From NCBI GenBank assembly GCA_902604265.1, contig CACKXX010000004.1, positions 1 to 43,109 of the forward strand: a DNA stretch of 43,109 nt, given 5' to 3'. Below the pieces are notes generated by a model. The model was given only the letters and a program-made list of their open reading frames with translations, was not told where the DNA came from and ran no database searches. A program made the position numbers and the translations under genes. Numbering within the stretch: the first letter of the stretch is position 1; every line of letters begins with the position of its first letter. Positions 8,051 to 18,920 of this stretch are shown here, in pieces. The DNA is from an uncultured Pelagibacteraceae bacterium. GTDB lineage: Bacteria; Pseudomonadota; Alphaproteobacteria; Pelagibacterales; Pelagibacteraceae.

Positions 8051-8824
8051 ATGAGTGTACTGGTTAAAAATTTAGGGAACGGTGTTAAAAATATAATTAT
8101 TAATGATAAAAAAACATACAACTCATTGTCTTTTGCAACTTTAAAATCTCTTTTAAATACTTTTAAAAAACTTGATAAAGATAACGGGACCAAAGTAATA
8201 ATTTTAGAAGGTGCTGGAAAAGGTTTTAGCGCTGGTCATAATTTGAAAGAAGTAAAAAATTTAAAGAAAAGATCCAAATATCTTAAATTATTTAATCTTT
8301 GTTCTAAATTAATGATACAAATAGTCGAAGGACGAAAACCAGTTATAGCAAAAGTTCATGGAGCAGCATATGCAGCTGGATGTCAACTAGCAACAAGTTG
8401 TGATTTAGCTTATAGCACCTCTGATGCAACATTTGCTACACCAGGAGTTAATATTGGTTTATTTTGTAGCACACCAATGGTTGCTGTAAGTAGAAAAATA
8501 AGCAGAAAAAGAATGATGAAAATGCTTTTAACAGGTGAACCTATTAACGCGAAATACGCAAAGGAAATAGGATTAATTAATGATTATTTTTCAAAATCAA
8601 ATATTAATACAGAAGTTTTAAAGGTCGCAAAAACAATTGCATCTAAATCAAACTTAACAATAAAAATTGGTAAACAAGCATTTTACAAACAATTAGAAAT
8701 GCCATTGAGAAAAGCTTATGCATATACAAGTAGAATGATGACTTTAAATATGATGTCCATTGACGCTCATGAGGGCATATCTGCATTTTTAAATAAACGA
8801 AAACCTAAATGGAAAAATAAATGA
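8051..8824 (+). CDS. Crotonase-fold (enoyl-CoA hydratase/isomerase family) protein, ECHDC3-like
   Basis: This 257-aa protein has the crotonase oxyanion-hole motifs GKGFSAGHNLKE and VHGAAYAAGCQLATSCDLA. The stretch PGVNIGLFCSTPMVAVSR is typical of the ECHDC3-like subgroup. The two glutamates used by classical enoyl-CoA hydratase are missing: the GCQLA segment has Gln where the hydratase has Glu, and TPGVNIG has Gly at the second position. It may therefore be a CoA thioesterase-, isomerase- or lyase-like member, not a standard hydratase. It lies 15 bases after the carnitine-dehydrogenase-like gene and its stop overlaps the next gene (ATGA). A role in acryloyl-CoA hydration was considered but is weakened by the missing residues. 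Confidence 0.8.
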   Translation: MSVLVKNLGNGVKNIIINDKKTYNSLSFATLKSLLNTFKKLDKDNGTKVIILEGAGKGFSAGHNLKEVKNLKKRSKYLKLFNLCSKLMIQIVEGRKPVIAKVHGAAYAAGCQLATSCDLAYSTSDATFATPGVNIGLFCSTPMVAVSRKISRKRMMKMLLTGEPINAKYAKEIGLINDYFSKSNINTEVLKVAKTIASKSNLTIKIGKQAFYKQLEMPLRKAYAYTSRMMTLNMMSIDAHEGISAFLNKRKPKWKNK

Positions 8825-9288
8825 GTGAAAATCAAATTAAAGAAATTCTTCAAAATTCTAAAACGATAGCAATGATTGGAGTAAGTTCAGAAAAAAAAGG
8901 AGAGGATCCTAAAAACTTAAAGAGAAAACCAGCCAATGTTGTCATGAAGTATATGCAAGATTTTGGTTACAAAGTAATACCTGTAAATCCATTTGCTAAA
9001 GGTGAAGTCATAAATGGGGAAACAGTTGTCGAAAATTTAGATACTATTTCTGAAAAAATAGATATAGTTGATGTATTTCGACCATCAAAAGAAACTCCAG
9101 GTTTTGCTAAAGAAGCTGTAAAAATTGGAGCTAAAACCCTTTGGCTACAGTATGGAATTCAAAATGAAGAAGCTAAAAAAATTTCTGAAAAAGCAAATAT
9201 AAAATACATAGAGAATAAATGTATTAAACAAGAATACCAAAAATTATTTCAAAAATCTAATCCAGTATTTCCAGTATTAAAAAAATAG
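8821..9288 (+). CDS. CoA-binding domain protein (YccU/succinyl-CoA ligase-like)
   Basis: This 155-aa protein is a lone CoA-binding Rossmann domain as in E. coli YccU. It has TIAMIGVSSEKKGEDPKN near the start, YKVIPVNPFAKGE, VDVFRPSKETPG and KTLWLQYGIQNEEA. The family binds CoA or acyl-CoA; its role is poorly known. The ATG overlaps the stop of the crotonase by four bases and its own stop overlaps the GTG of msrA, so it is a true operon member and may act with the acyl-CoA enzymes upstream. Confidence 0.85.
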   Translation: MSENQIKEILQNSKTIAMIGVSSEKKGEDPKNLKRKPANVVMKYMQDFGYKVIPVNPFAKGEVINGETVVENLDTISEKIDIVDVFRPSKETPGFAKEAVKIGAKTLWLQYGIQNEEAKKISEKANIKYIENKCIKQEYQKLFQKSNPVFPVLKK

Positions 9289-9857
9289 TGAAAAAAATTT
9301 TATTTTTCATTTTTTTGTTTCAGACATCTGTAGTAGCCCAGAGTCTTGAAAAAGCATATTTTGCAGGAGGTTGTTTTTGGTGTATGGAAGAATCTTTTGA
9401 AAAATTTAAGGGAGTTTCTGAAGTTATTTCAGGATATTCTGGTGGTTCTACTGAAAATCCAACTTATGAAGAAGTTACTTACTCTAATACTGGGCATTTC
9501 GAAACTATAGAAATAATTTATGATAAGAACATAACAACCTATAATAAAATATTAGATCATTTTTGGATAAATATTGATCCTTTTGATGCAATAGGTCAGT
9601 TTTGTGATAAGGGATATAGTTACAGATCTGTTGCTTTTTTTAAAAATGATGAACAAAGAAAATTAATAAATAAAAGTAAGAGAAAAATTGAGCAAAAATT
9701 TAACAAAAAAGTAGTAACTTACGTAATAAAATTTGATAAATTTTATAAAGCTGAAAATTATCATCAAGATTATTATAGAAAAAAATTTTTAAATTATCTT
9801 AGATATAAGAAAGCTTGCGGAAGAGAGAAAAAATTGAATAGTATATGGAATAAATGA
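9288..9857 (+). CDS. msrA: Peptide-methionine (S)-S-oxide reductase MsrA, exported form
   Basis: This 189-aa protein starts with GTG in a TAGTG overlap with the preceding stop. Residues 1-18 form a signal peptide (two Lys, a hydrophobic core and a VVAQS cleavage region), so the enzyme probably acts in the periplasm, unlike the usual cytosolic MsrA. The catalytic motif GGCFWC (nucleophile Cys29), the SGYSGG motif and the FWINIDPFDAIGQFCDKG segment define MsrA. ENYHQDYY and the late Cys in KKACG supply the typical substrate-binding and resolving regions. It reduces methionine-S-sulfoxide in proteins. No periplasmic thioredoxin partner is adjacent. Confidence 0.92.
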   Translation: MKKILFFIFLFQTSVVAQSLEKAYFAGGCFWCMEESFEKFKGVSEVISGYSGGSTENPTYEEVTYSNTGHFETIEIIYDKNITTYNKILDHFWINIDPFDAIGQFCDKGYSYRSVAFFKNDEQRKLINKSKRKIEQKFNKKVVTYVIKFDKFYKAENYHQDYYRKKFLNYLRYKKACGREKKLNSIWNK

Positions 9858-10419
9858 AAAAAATTTTTTTAGTTTACGGGCATTACAATGAGAATTCATT
9901 TAACGCAGCAATAAGAGATACTTTTATTCGAACATCAAAAGAAAAAGGAAATGAAGTAGACTGTGTTGATTTATACAAAGAAAAATTTAATCCTGTGTTT
10001 GCTGGCGAAAAACCAGATCAAGTTGTAATTGATCACCAAAAAAGAATAGAGAAATCAGATGTTATTGTTTTAATCGCACCGATATGGAATTTTAGAATGC
10101 CAGCCATTGTAGAAGGTTGGATTGATAAAGTTTTAGCACCACCTTGGGCATTTAAATTTAAAAAATTATTCGGTAATTATGGTTACCCAATTGGAAATTT
10201 AAAAGGAAAAAAAGCAATTGTTTTTTGTACGTACGGATCTCCACAATTTGCAATTAGAACTTTTTTTTTAAATATGCCTACAAAAAGATTAAGAAGAGGC
10301 GTATTTAACATATGTGGGATAACAGATGTGATTTATAGAAGATATTTTGCGGTACCATTTGTCTCAGAAAAAAAAAGAAAAAAATTTTTAGAAGATGTTA
10401 AAAGTACAGCATTAAATTT

Positions 10420-10423
<4 letters not shown>
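9854..10423 (+). CDS. NAD(P)H:quinone oxidoreductase-like flavodoxin-fold protein
   Basis: This 189-aa protein has a flavodoxin-like fold of the NQO1/YwrO/MdaB family. Its signatures are ILVYGHYNENSFN-like beta1/P-loop residues at the start (IFLVYGHYNENSFN), IAPIWNFRMPAIVEGWIDKV in the middle (the FPLWWFGMPA-GWIDRV family motif), and GKKAIVFCTYGSP. It is predicted to carry FMN or FAD and reduce quinones or other electrophiles with NAD(P)H. It overlaps msrA by four bases (ATGA) and the DUF4864 gene by four bases, suggesting a small redox-stress sub-operon. Confidence 0.82.
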
Positions 10424-13395
<2,972 letters not shown>

Positions 13396-13396
<1 letters not shown>

Positions 13397-14145
13397 TGAA
13401 AATTTTAGTCGCAGTTAAAAGAGTTATTGATTACAACGTACAAGTAAGAGTTAAGGAAGATGGATCAGGTGTAGTTACAGACAACGTGAAGATGTCAACT
13501 AATCCTCCAGATGATAATGCAATTGAAGAAGCAGTTAAAATTAAAGAATCTGGCAAAGCTAAAGAAGTTGTTGCAGTTACAATTGGTGAAGATAAAGCTC
13601 AAGAAACAGTTAGAAAAGCATTAGCAGTAGGAGCTGATAAAGGAATACATGTAAAGGTAGATGGAATAATTGAACCATTAGCAGTATCAAAAATTTTAAA
13701 AAAAATTGTAGAAAAAGAAAAACCTGATTTAGTTTTTATGGGAAAACAAGCAATTGATGATGATTGCAATCAAACTGGCCAAATGTTAGCTGCGCTACTT
13801 AATTGGCCCCAAGCGACTTTCGCATCAAAAATAGAAGTTAAAGATAAATCTTTAGAAGTTACAAGAGAAGTAGATGAAGGATTAGAGACTATTGAAATAA
13901 ATATTCCATCAATTGTAACATGTGATTTAAGATTAAACGAACCAAGATATGCCTCATTACCAAATATAATGAAAGCTAAGAAAAAACCTTTAGAACAAAT
14001 TAATGCGTCAGACTTAGGAATTGATATAAAACCAAGAATAGAACAAATTAAAGTTGAAGAGCCACCAAAAAGAAAAGCTGGAATTAAAGTTTCCAGTGTT
14101 GAAGAACTTGTTCAAAAATTAAAAAATGAGGCAAAAGTAATATAA
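13396..14145 (+). CDS. etfB: Electron transfer flavoprotein subunit beta
   Basis: This 249-aa protein matches the usual length for EtfB (about 250). It begins [19 protein letters not shown], the family N-terminus, and has [34 protein letters not shown] (the AMP/FAD-contacting segment) and [24 protein letters not shown], the family's signature stretch and recognition-loop region. EtfB and EtfA form a soluble FAD carrier that takes electrons from flavoprotein dehydrogenases. Here the natural donor is the dimethylglycine dehydrogenase encoded immediately upstream with a one-base overlap. It also overlaps etfA by one base. Confidence 0.95.
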
Positions 14146-15098
14146 TGTCAGCACTACTTATAGCAGAACATAATAATAAAGAGGTTAAACCATTTACTTT
14201 AAATGCAATTACTGCGGCATCACAAATTGATCAAGATTTACATGTTTTAGTGATTGGACACTCATGTGAAGCAGTAGTGAAGTCTATTTCTGAAGTTCCT
14301 AATGTAAAAAAAGTAATTCAAGTTGATGATGCAATATATGAAAATTATTTAGCTGAAAATTTTACATCAGCCGTAATTAAGAATTCTGAGAACTACTCTC
14401 ATATTGTTTGTTCAGCTAACACATTCGGTAAAAATTTAATGCCAAGAATAGCAGCTCTATTAGATACTTCTCAAGTGAGCGATATTATTAAAGTAATTTC
14501 AAATGATACTTTTTTAAGACCAATTTATGCGGGAAACGCATTTGCAACGGTAAAAAGTACAGATACAAAAAAATGTATAACTATTAGACCAACATCTTTC
14601 GATCCATCCCCAACAAGTGGTGGATCTGCAGAAATTATAAAAGCCGAAAAAGCTGAAGTTTCAAATTTAACTAAATTTATTAAAAGAGAAGAAGTTAAAT
14701 CTGATAGACCTGAACTAGGAACTGCAAGAGTTGTAATTTCTGGAGGAAGAGGAATGGGAAGTGGGGATAATTTTAAATTAATTACAGCTATAGCAGACAA
14801 ATTAAACGCAGCAATTGGGGCTTCTAGGGCAGCTGTAGACGCAGGATATATTACAAATGATCATCAAGTAGGACAGACAGGTAAAGTAGTTGTTCCTGAT
14901 TTATATATTGCTGTTGGAATTTCTGGAGCTATTCAGCACCTTGCTGGGATGAAGGAAAGTAAAATTATAGTTGCTATTAACAAAGATGGTGAAGCACCAA
15001 TTTTTAGTGTTGCTGATTATGGATTAGAGGCTGATTTATTTGAAGCTCTTCCACAACTTTTGGAAGAATTGAACAAATTAAACACTATACAAAAATAA
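14145..15098 (+). CDS. etfA: Electron transfer flavoprotein subunit alpha
   Basis: This 317-aa protein is of normal EtfA length. The C-terminal FAD domain is clear: ISGGRGMGSGDNFKLI, GASRAAVDAGYITNDHQVGQTGK, and the signature PDLYIAVGISGAIQHLAGM followed by INKDGEAPIFSVADYG. The N-terminal half is the non-catalytic domain that pairs with EtfB. It binds the FAD that carries electrons from the dehydrogenase to ETF-QO. It overlaps etfB by one base and is 24 bases upstream of ETF-QO. Confidence 0.95.
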   Translation: MSALLIAEHNNKEVKPFTLNAITAASQIDQDLHVLVIGHSCEAVVKSISEVPNVKKVIQVDDAIYENYLAENFTSAVIKNSENYSHIVCSANTFGKNLMPRIAALLDTSQVSDIIKVISNDTFLRPIYAGNAFATVKSTDTKKCITIRPTSFDPSPTSGGSAEIIKAEKAEVSNLTKFIKREEVKSDRPELGTARVVISGGRGMGSGDNFKLITAIADKLNAAIGASRAAVDAGYITNDHQVGQTGKVVVPDLYIAVGISGAIQHLAGMKESKIIVAINKDGEAPIFSVADYGLEADLFEALPQLLEELNKLNTIQK

Positions 15099-15122
15099 CA
15101 AATACTGTAAAAAAATAATATT

Positions 15123-16742
15123 ATGTCCAGAGAAGTGATGGAATACGATGTAGTAATCGTAGGTGGCGGACCATCAGGACTTTCAACTGCTATTAAAATA
15201 AAGCAGTTAAATCCAGATATTAATGTCTGCCTTTTAGAAAAAGCATCTGAAATTGGTGCACATATATTATCAGGTAATGTTTTTGAAACACGCGCATTAG
15301 ATGAACTATTACCAAAGTGGAAAGAATTAAATGCTCCAATTAAAACTAAAGTTACTAATGAAAAATTTCTTTTTTTAGGAAAAACAAAATCTTTAAGTTG
15401 GCCTACTTGGCTGCTGCCAAAAGTACAACATAATAAAAATAATTACATAATAAGTCTTGCAAACTTGTGTAGATGGTTGGCAGAACAAGCAGAAAATTTA
15501 GGAGTAGAAATTTTTCCAGGGTTTCCAGCAAGTGAAATTTTATATCATGAAGATGGATCGGTCAAAGGTGTTGCTACCCAAGATATGGGTGTAGATAAAA
15601 ATGGAAATAAAAAAGATAGCTATGAACCTGGAATGGAATTACATGCAAAAGTAACAGTTTTTGCTGAAGGATGTAGAGGACATCTTGGTAAACAATTAAT
15701 AAAAAATTTTAATTTAGATAGCGGAAAGAGTCCCCAGCAATACGGTATTGGTTTTAAAGAAATTTGGGAGATTGATGAAAAAAAACACGAAGAAGGAATG
15801 GTTATGCATACTGTAGGATGGCCACTAGATAATAAAACGTACGGTGGAAGTTTCATATATCATGCTGAAAATAAACAAATTTTTTTAGGATATGTAATAG
15901 GATTAGATTATAAAAATCCATATCTTTCTCCTTTTGATGAATTTCAAAGATTTAAAACTCATCCATCAATTAAAAAATATTTAGATGGTGGAAAAAGAAT
16001 TTCTTATGGAGCTAGAGCACTAATTGAAGGGGGTCTTCAAAGTTTACCTAAAATGTATATGCCAGGCGCTTTATTAGTAGGTTGTGACGCAGGTACTTTA
16101 AATATGCCAAAAATTAAGGGCTCGCATACCGCAATGAAGAGTGGAATGATTGCTGCGGAAACAATTATTGAACATTTGAAAGATAATAAAAACTTATCAA
16201 TTTATGAAGAAAAATTTAGAAATAGTTGGATATATAAAGAGTTGTACGAAGCGAGAAATGTTAAACCAAGTTTTAGTTGGGGATTAATTTTAGGGATAAT
16301 ATTTACTGGTATTGATCAAATATTATTTAGGGGAAGATTACCATTTACACTTAAACATAAACATGCAGATCATGAAACTTTAAAGCCAGCTAAGGAAATG
16401 AAGAAAATTGATTATTCAAAACCTGATAATGTAATTACATTTGATAAAACAAGTTCTGTTTATTTAACAGGAACTAATCATACAGATAACCAGCCGGTAC
16501 ATTTACAGTTAAAAAACCCTGAATTACCAATAAATTATACTCTAGAAAAGTTTGATGAACCCGCTCAAAGATATTGTCCAGTTGGAGTATATGAGGTTCA
16601 AAATGAAAACAATATAAGTAAATTTGTTATCAATTCTCAAAACTGCATTCATTGTAAAACTTGTGATATAAAAGAGCCTTCACAAAATATAACCTGGGTT
16701 ACACCAGAAGGCGGTGGAGGACCTAAATATGGAAATATGTAA
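15123..16742 (+). CDS. Electron transfer flavoprotein-ubiquinone oxidoreductase
   Basis: This 539-aa protein passes electrons from reduced ETF to ubiquinone at the inner membrane. It has an N-terminal FAD motif, DVVIVGGGPSGLSTAIKIK, and SEIGAHILSGNVFE. The C-terminal [4Fe-4S] ligands are Cys485 (RYCPVGVYE), Cys508, Cys511 and Cys514 (NCIHCKTCDIKEP), followed by the family ending NITWVTPEGGGGPKY. Length and motifs match the mitochondrial/alphaproteobacterial ETF-QO. Its position after dmgdh-etfB-etfA makes a self-contained demethylation-to-respiration module. It ends one base from the convergent DUF2237 stop. Confidence 0.95.
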   Translation: MSREVMEYDVVIVGGGPSGLSTAIKIKQLNPDINVCLLEKASEIGAHILSGNVFETRALDELLPKWKELNAPIKTKVTNEKFLFLGKTKSLSWPTWLLPKVQHNKNNYIISLANLCRWLAEQAENLGVEIFPGFPASEILYHEDGSVKGVATQDMGVDKNGNKKDSYEPGMELHAKVTVFAEGCRGHLGKQLIKNFNLDSGKSPQQYGIGFKEIWEIDEKKHEEGMVMHTVGWPLDNKTYGGSFIYHAENKQIFLGYVIGLDYKNPYLSPFDEFQRFKTHPSIKKYLDGGKRISYGARALIEGGLQSLPKMYMPGALLVGCDAGTLNMPKIKGSHTAMKSGMIAAETIIEHLKDNKNLSIYEEKFRNSWIYKELYEARNVKPSFSWGLILGIIFTGIDQILFRGRLPFTLKHKHADHETLKPAKEMKKIDYSKPDNVITFDKTSSVYLTGTNHTDNQPVHLQLKNPELPINYTLEKFDEPAQRYCPVGVYEVQNENNISKFVINSQNCIHCKTCDIKEPSQNITWVTPEGGGGPKYGNM

Positions 16743-16743
16743 T

Positions 16744-17127
16744 CTAAGAAAGATCTATTGCATATTTTTTTAATTTTTCGATTGGAACAAGCTTAAGTGT
16801 ATTTTCGTGAGTTTTTTTTAAGTAAATAGAACAACCTTTTCCTGCATCAATAGCTCTTGCAACCCAGCTAGCACAAACACACCAGTTATCTCCATCTTTC
16901 AATCCAGGGAAACCAAATTCTGGATGAGGTGTGATTAAATCATTACCTGATGATTTACACCATTCTAAAAAATCATTATTAACTTTTACACATACAGTAT
17001 GTAGTCCATGGTCATTTTCATCAGTATTACAACAACCATCTCTAAACCATCCTGTTAGTGGATCCTTAGAACATTCTTCTAAATCTTCTCCCAAAACATT
17101 CTTTTGTTTTTTAACTTCCATAGACAT
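16744..17127 (-). CDS. DUF2237 family protein
   Basis: About 127 aa when started at the ATG at 17127; starts at 17142 or 17121 are also possible. All overlap the end of the upstream oxygenase gene. The family core is present: KNVLGEDLEECSKDPLTGWFRDGCC, then HGLHTVCV, FLEWCKSSGNDL, GDNWCVCASWVARA and KGCSIYLKKTHE. Several conserved cysteines (the DGCC pair and WCVCA) suggest metal or redox chemistry, but the function is unknown. It shares the minus strand with a 2OG oxygenase and hisI. Confidence 0.82.
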   Translation of the reverse strand: MSMEVKKQKNVLGEDLEECSKDPLTGWFRDGCCNTDENDHGLHTVCVKVNNDFLEWCKSSGNDLITPHPEFGFPGLKDGDNWCVCASWVARAIDAGKGCSIYLKKTHENTLKLVPIEKLKKYAIDLS

Positions 17128-17752
17128 CGTAAATATCATCATCTATAACTGCATTAAATGATATTGATCTTCTTTCTTCGTTAGAGTCTTTAAAAGGAAA
17201 GACTGTATGCATTAAGTAGTTAGGAAAAAAATAGAAATCTCCTACTTCAGGTACAATAGTATATGTTGATTGACACAAAAACATTCTAGAACCATGAATA
17301 AGCTGTAAGTTTCCACCTCTATATTCTCTATTTTGTTTTAATTGTTTATGTTTTCCAAAATTTTTAGGAAGTTTTAAAAAACCTGCACCGGAAATATGAC
17401 CTCCGTGCCAGTGTGTTGGGTTATATTCATTTTTAAACTGTCTAACTATCCAAGATGATTTTAAAGAAAATTTAGAAATTTTCTTTCCTGTTTCAGATTC
17501 AATCCATTTATTTGTACATGTTGATAAAAAATTTAACCAACCACTTTCTAATACAATTTTTTTTTCCAATAAAAATTCTTGAGTTACATCTCCTACTAAT
17601 TGTTCACCATAATTTAATTTTTTGGTTTTATTTTCATCTTTTACGATATCGTCTACATATTTATTTAGTTTATCTACAACATCCTGTGGAATTTTAATTT
17701 TGAAAACAGATGGACCAAATCTTCTAATTATTTGATAATTATGTTTACTCAT
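17111..17752 (-). CDS. Putative 2OG-Fe(II) oxygenase (2OG-FeII_Oxy_5-like)
   Basis: This 213-aa protein has a C-terminal double-stranded beta-helix core. NPTHWHGGHISGAGFLKLP (residues 111-129) is the family's H-rich metal-site stretch, GGNLQLIHG is the next strand, and GDFYFFPNYLMHTVFPF supplies the distal His182. Arg194/195 in NEERRSISFN probably binds 2-oxoglutarate. This arrangement matches small oxygenases of the 2OG-FeII_Oxy_5 group, common in marine bacteria and phages; substrates are mostly unknown. It lies four bases after hisI on the same strand and overlaps the DUF2237 gene. Confidence 0.75.
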   Translation of the reverse strand: MSKHNYQIIRRFGPSVFKIKIPQDVVDKLNKYVDDIVKDENKTKKLNYGEQLVGDVTQEFLLEKKIVLESGWLNFLSTCTNKWIESETGKKISKFSLKSSWIVRQFKNEYNPTHWHGGHISGAGFLKLPKNFGKHKQLKQNREYRGGNLQLIHGSRMFLCQSTYTIVPEVGDFYFFPNYLMHTVFPFKDSNEERRSISFNAVIDDDIYDVYGS

Positions 17753-17755
17753 AAT

Positions 17756-18223
17756 TTATATCTTTGTCGGATTTTCTTGTCCTTTATAAACTTTTTCTGG
17801 ATCAAATTTTTTTTCTTTCTCCTCAAAATTCATTTCAATTTGTCTAGCATTATCAATTTTCCCTAGAGGCACAGATCTGTAAAAACAAGAGCGATATCCT
17901 ACATGGCAACTTGCACCATCACCTATATCAACAGAAAGCCATACCGAATCTTGATCATCATCAATTCTTAATTGTTTAACTTTTTGCACAAATCCACTAG
18001 TTTTACCTTTGTGCCAAATTTGTTTTCTTGATCTGCTCCAATAATGTGCTTCTTTAGTTTCTATAGTCAGCTTCAAAGCTTCCACATTCATATAACCATG
18101 CATTAAAATTTCCTTAGTTTTACAGCATGTTGTGATTACAGGAATAAGTCCATCATTATCAAATTTAGGGGATAACAAGCTTCCTTCCTCTATATCAGCG
18201 ACATTTTCTCTCTTTTTAAACAT
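17756..18223 (-). CDS. hisI: Phosphoribosyl-AMP cyclohydrolase
   Basis: This 155-aa protein opens the adenine ring of phosphoribosyl-AMP in histidine synthesis. The HisI signature is complete: LMHGYMNVEALKLTIETKEAHYWSRSR, KQIWHKGKTSGFVQ, a DDDQDS acidic Mg site, and GASCHVGYRSCFYR with zinc-binding cysteines. There is no fused PRA-PH (HisE) domain. Other his genes are not nearby, so it is a dispersed his gene. It is transcribed divergently from folE across a 79-base AT-rich gap. Confidence 0.92.
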   Translation of the reverse strand: MFKKRENVADIEEGSLLSPKFDNDGLIPVITTCCKTKEILMHGYMNVEALKLTIETKEAHYWSRSRKQIWHKGKTSGFVQKVKQLRIDDDQDSVWLSVDIGDGASCHVGYRSCFYRSVPLGKIDNARQIEMNFEEKEKKFDPEKVYKGQENPTKI

Positions 18224-18302
18224 ATAATATCCGTTTATCTAACATATTAGAGAATATATTAAATATTTTAAAATTAACTAATTATATATATAAAAGCACG
18301 TC
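18224..18302. promoter_or_regulatory. Divergent promoter region between hisI and folE
   Basis: This is a 79-base, almost pure A/T gap between genes transcribed away from each other, so it must contain both promoters. Several TATAAT-like words occur in the stretch from about 18251 to 18294, but none can be singled out with a matching -35 by eye. No inverted repeat of note was seen. Confidence 0.45.
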
Positions 18303-18905
18303 ATGAAATTAGTAAAAAATGAAAATGAAGAAATAAACCAAAATATTTCAGATAAAGAAGCAGAAGAAGCATTTAAAAAAATTTTGCAATGGATAGGTGA
18401 AGACCCAACAAGAGAGGGTCTTTTAGAAACTCCTAAGAGAGTTGTAAAGGCGTTTAAAGAATACTTTAAAGGTTACAAAGAAGATCCTAAAATATTTTTA
18501 GACAAAACATTTGGTGATGTGAATGGTTATGACGATATGGTAGTTCAAAAAAATATTTCCGTTCAAAGTCATTGTGAGCATCACATGGCCCCAATTATTG
18601 GAGTGGCTCATGTAGCATACATTCCTAAAGATAGAGTTGTTGGTTTAAGTAAGTTAGCAAGAGTTGTTGAAGTATTTTCTAAAAGACTTCAAACTCAAGA
18701 AAGACTTACAATGCAGATAGCAGAAACGTTAATGGAGTCATTAGATGCAAAAGGAGTTGCCGTAAGTATAGATTCAACTCACCAGTGTATGACTATGAGA
18801 GGAATTAAAAAAGAACAAGCCACAACAGTCACAAACTATTACTTAGGTCAGTTTAAAGAGGATTTAAGTTATCAAAATAGATATTTGAGATTTATTGCAA
18901 AATAA
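18303..18905 (+). CDS. folE: GTP cyclohydrolase I
   Basis: This 200-aa protein converts GTP to dihydroneopterin triphosphate, the first step of folate synthesis. Family motifs are GEDPTREGLLETPKRVVKAF, the zinc site in VQSHCEHHMAPIIGVAHVAYIP (Cys and His ligands), VGLSKLARVVE, and SIDSTHQCMTMRGI with the second cysteine ligand. It fits the window's one-carbon theme, since both DMGDH-like enzymes need tetrahydrofolate and pabABC (38478-40988) supply the other folate precursor. Confidence 0.95.
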   Translation: MKLVKNENEEINQNISDKEAEEAFKKILQWIGEDPTREGLLETPKRVVKAFKEYFKGYKEDPKIFLDKTFGDVNGYDDMVVQKNISVQSHCEHHMAPIIGVAHVAYIPKDRVVGLSKLARVVEVFSKRLQTQERLTMQIAETLMESLDAKGVAVSIDSTHQCMTMRGIKKEQATTVTNYYLGQFKEDLSYQNRYLRFIAK

Positions 18906-18920
18906 TATTTATTAGCATTT

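Noticed and set aside
8051..8824. Calling this crotonase an acryloyl-CoA hydratase (AcuH)
   Set aside because: Both catalytic glutamates expected for hydration are replaced, so the name would overreach.
14525..14800. 91-aa minus-strand frame inside etfA
   Set aside because: It is a reverse-strand shadow of a clearly conserved gene.
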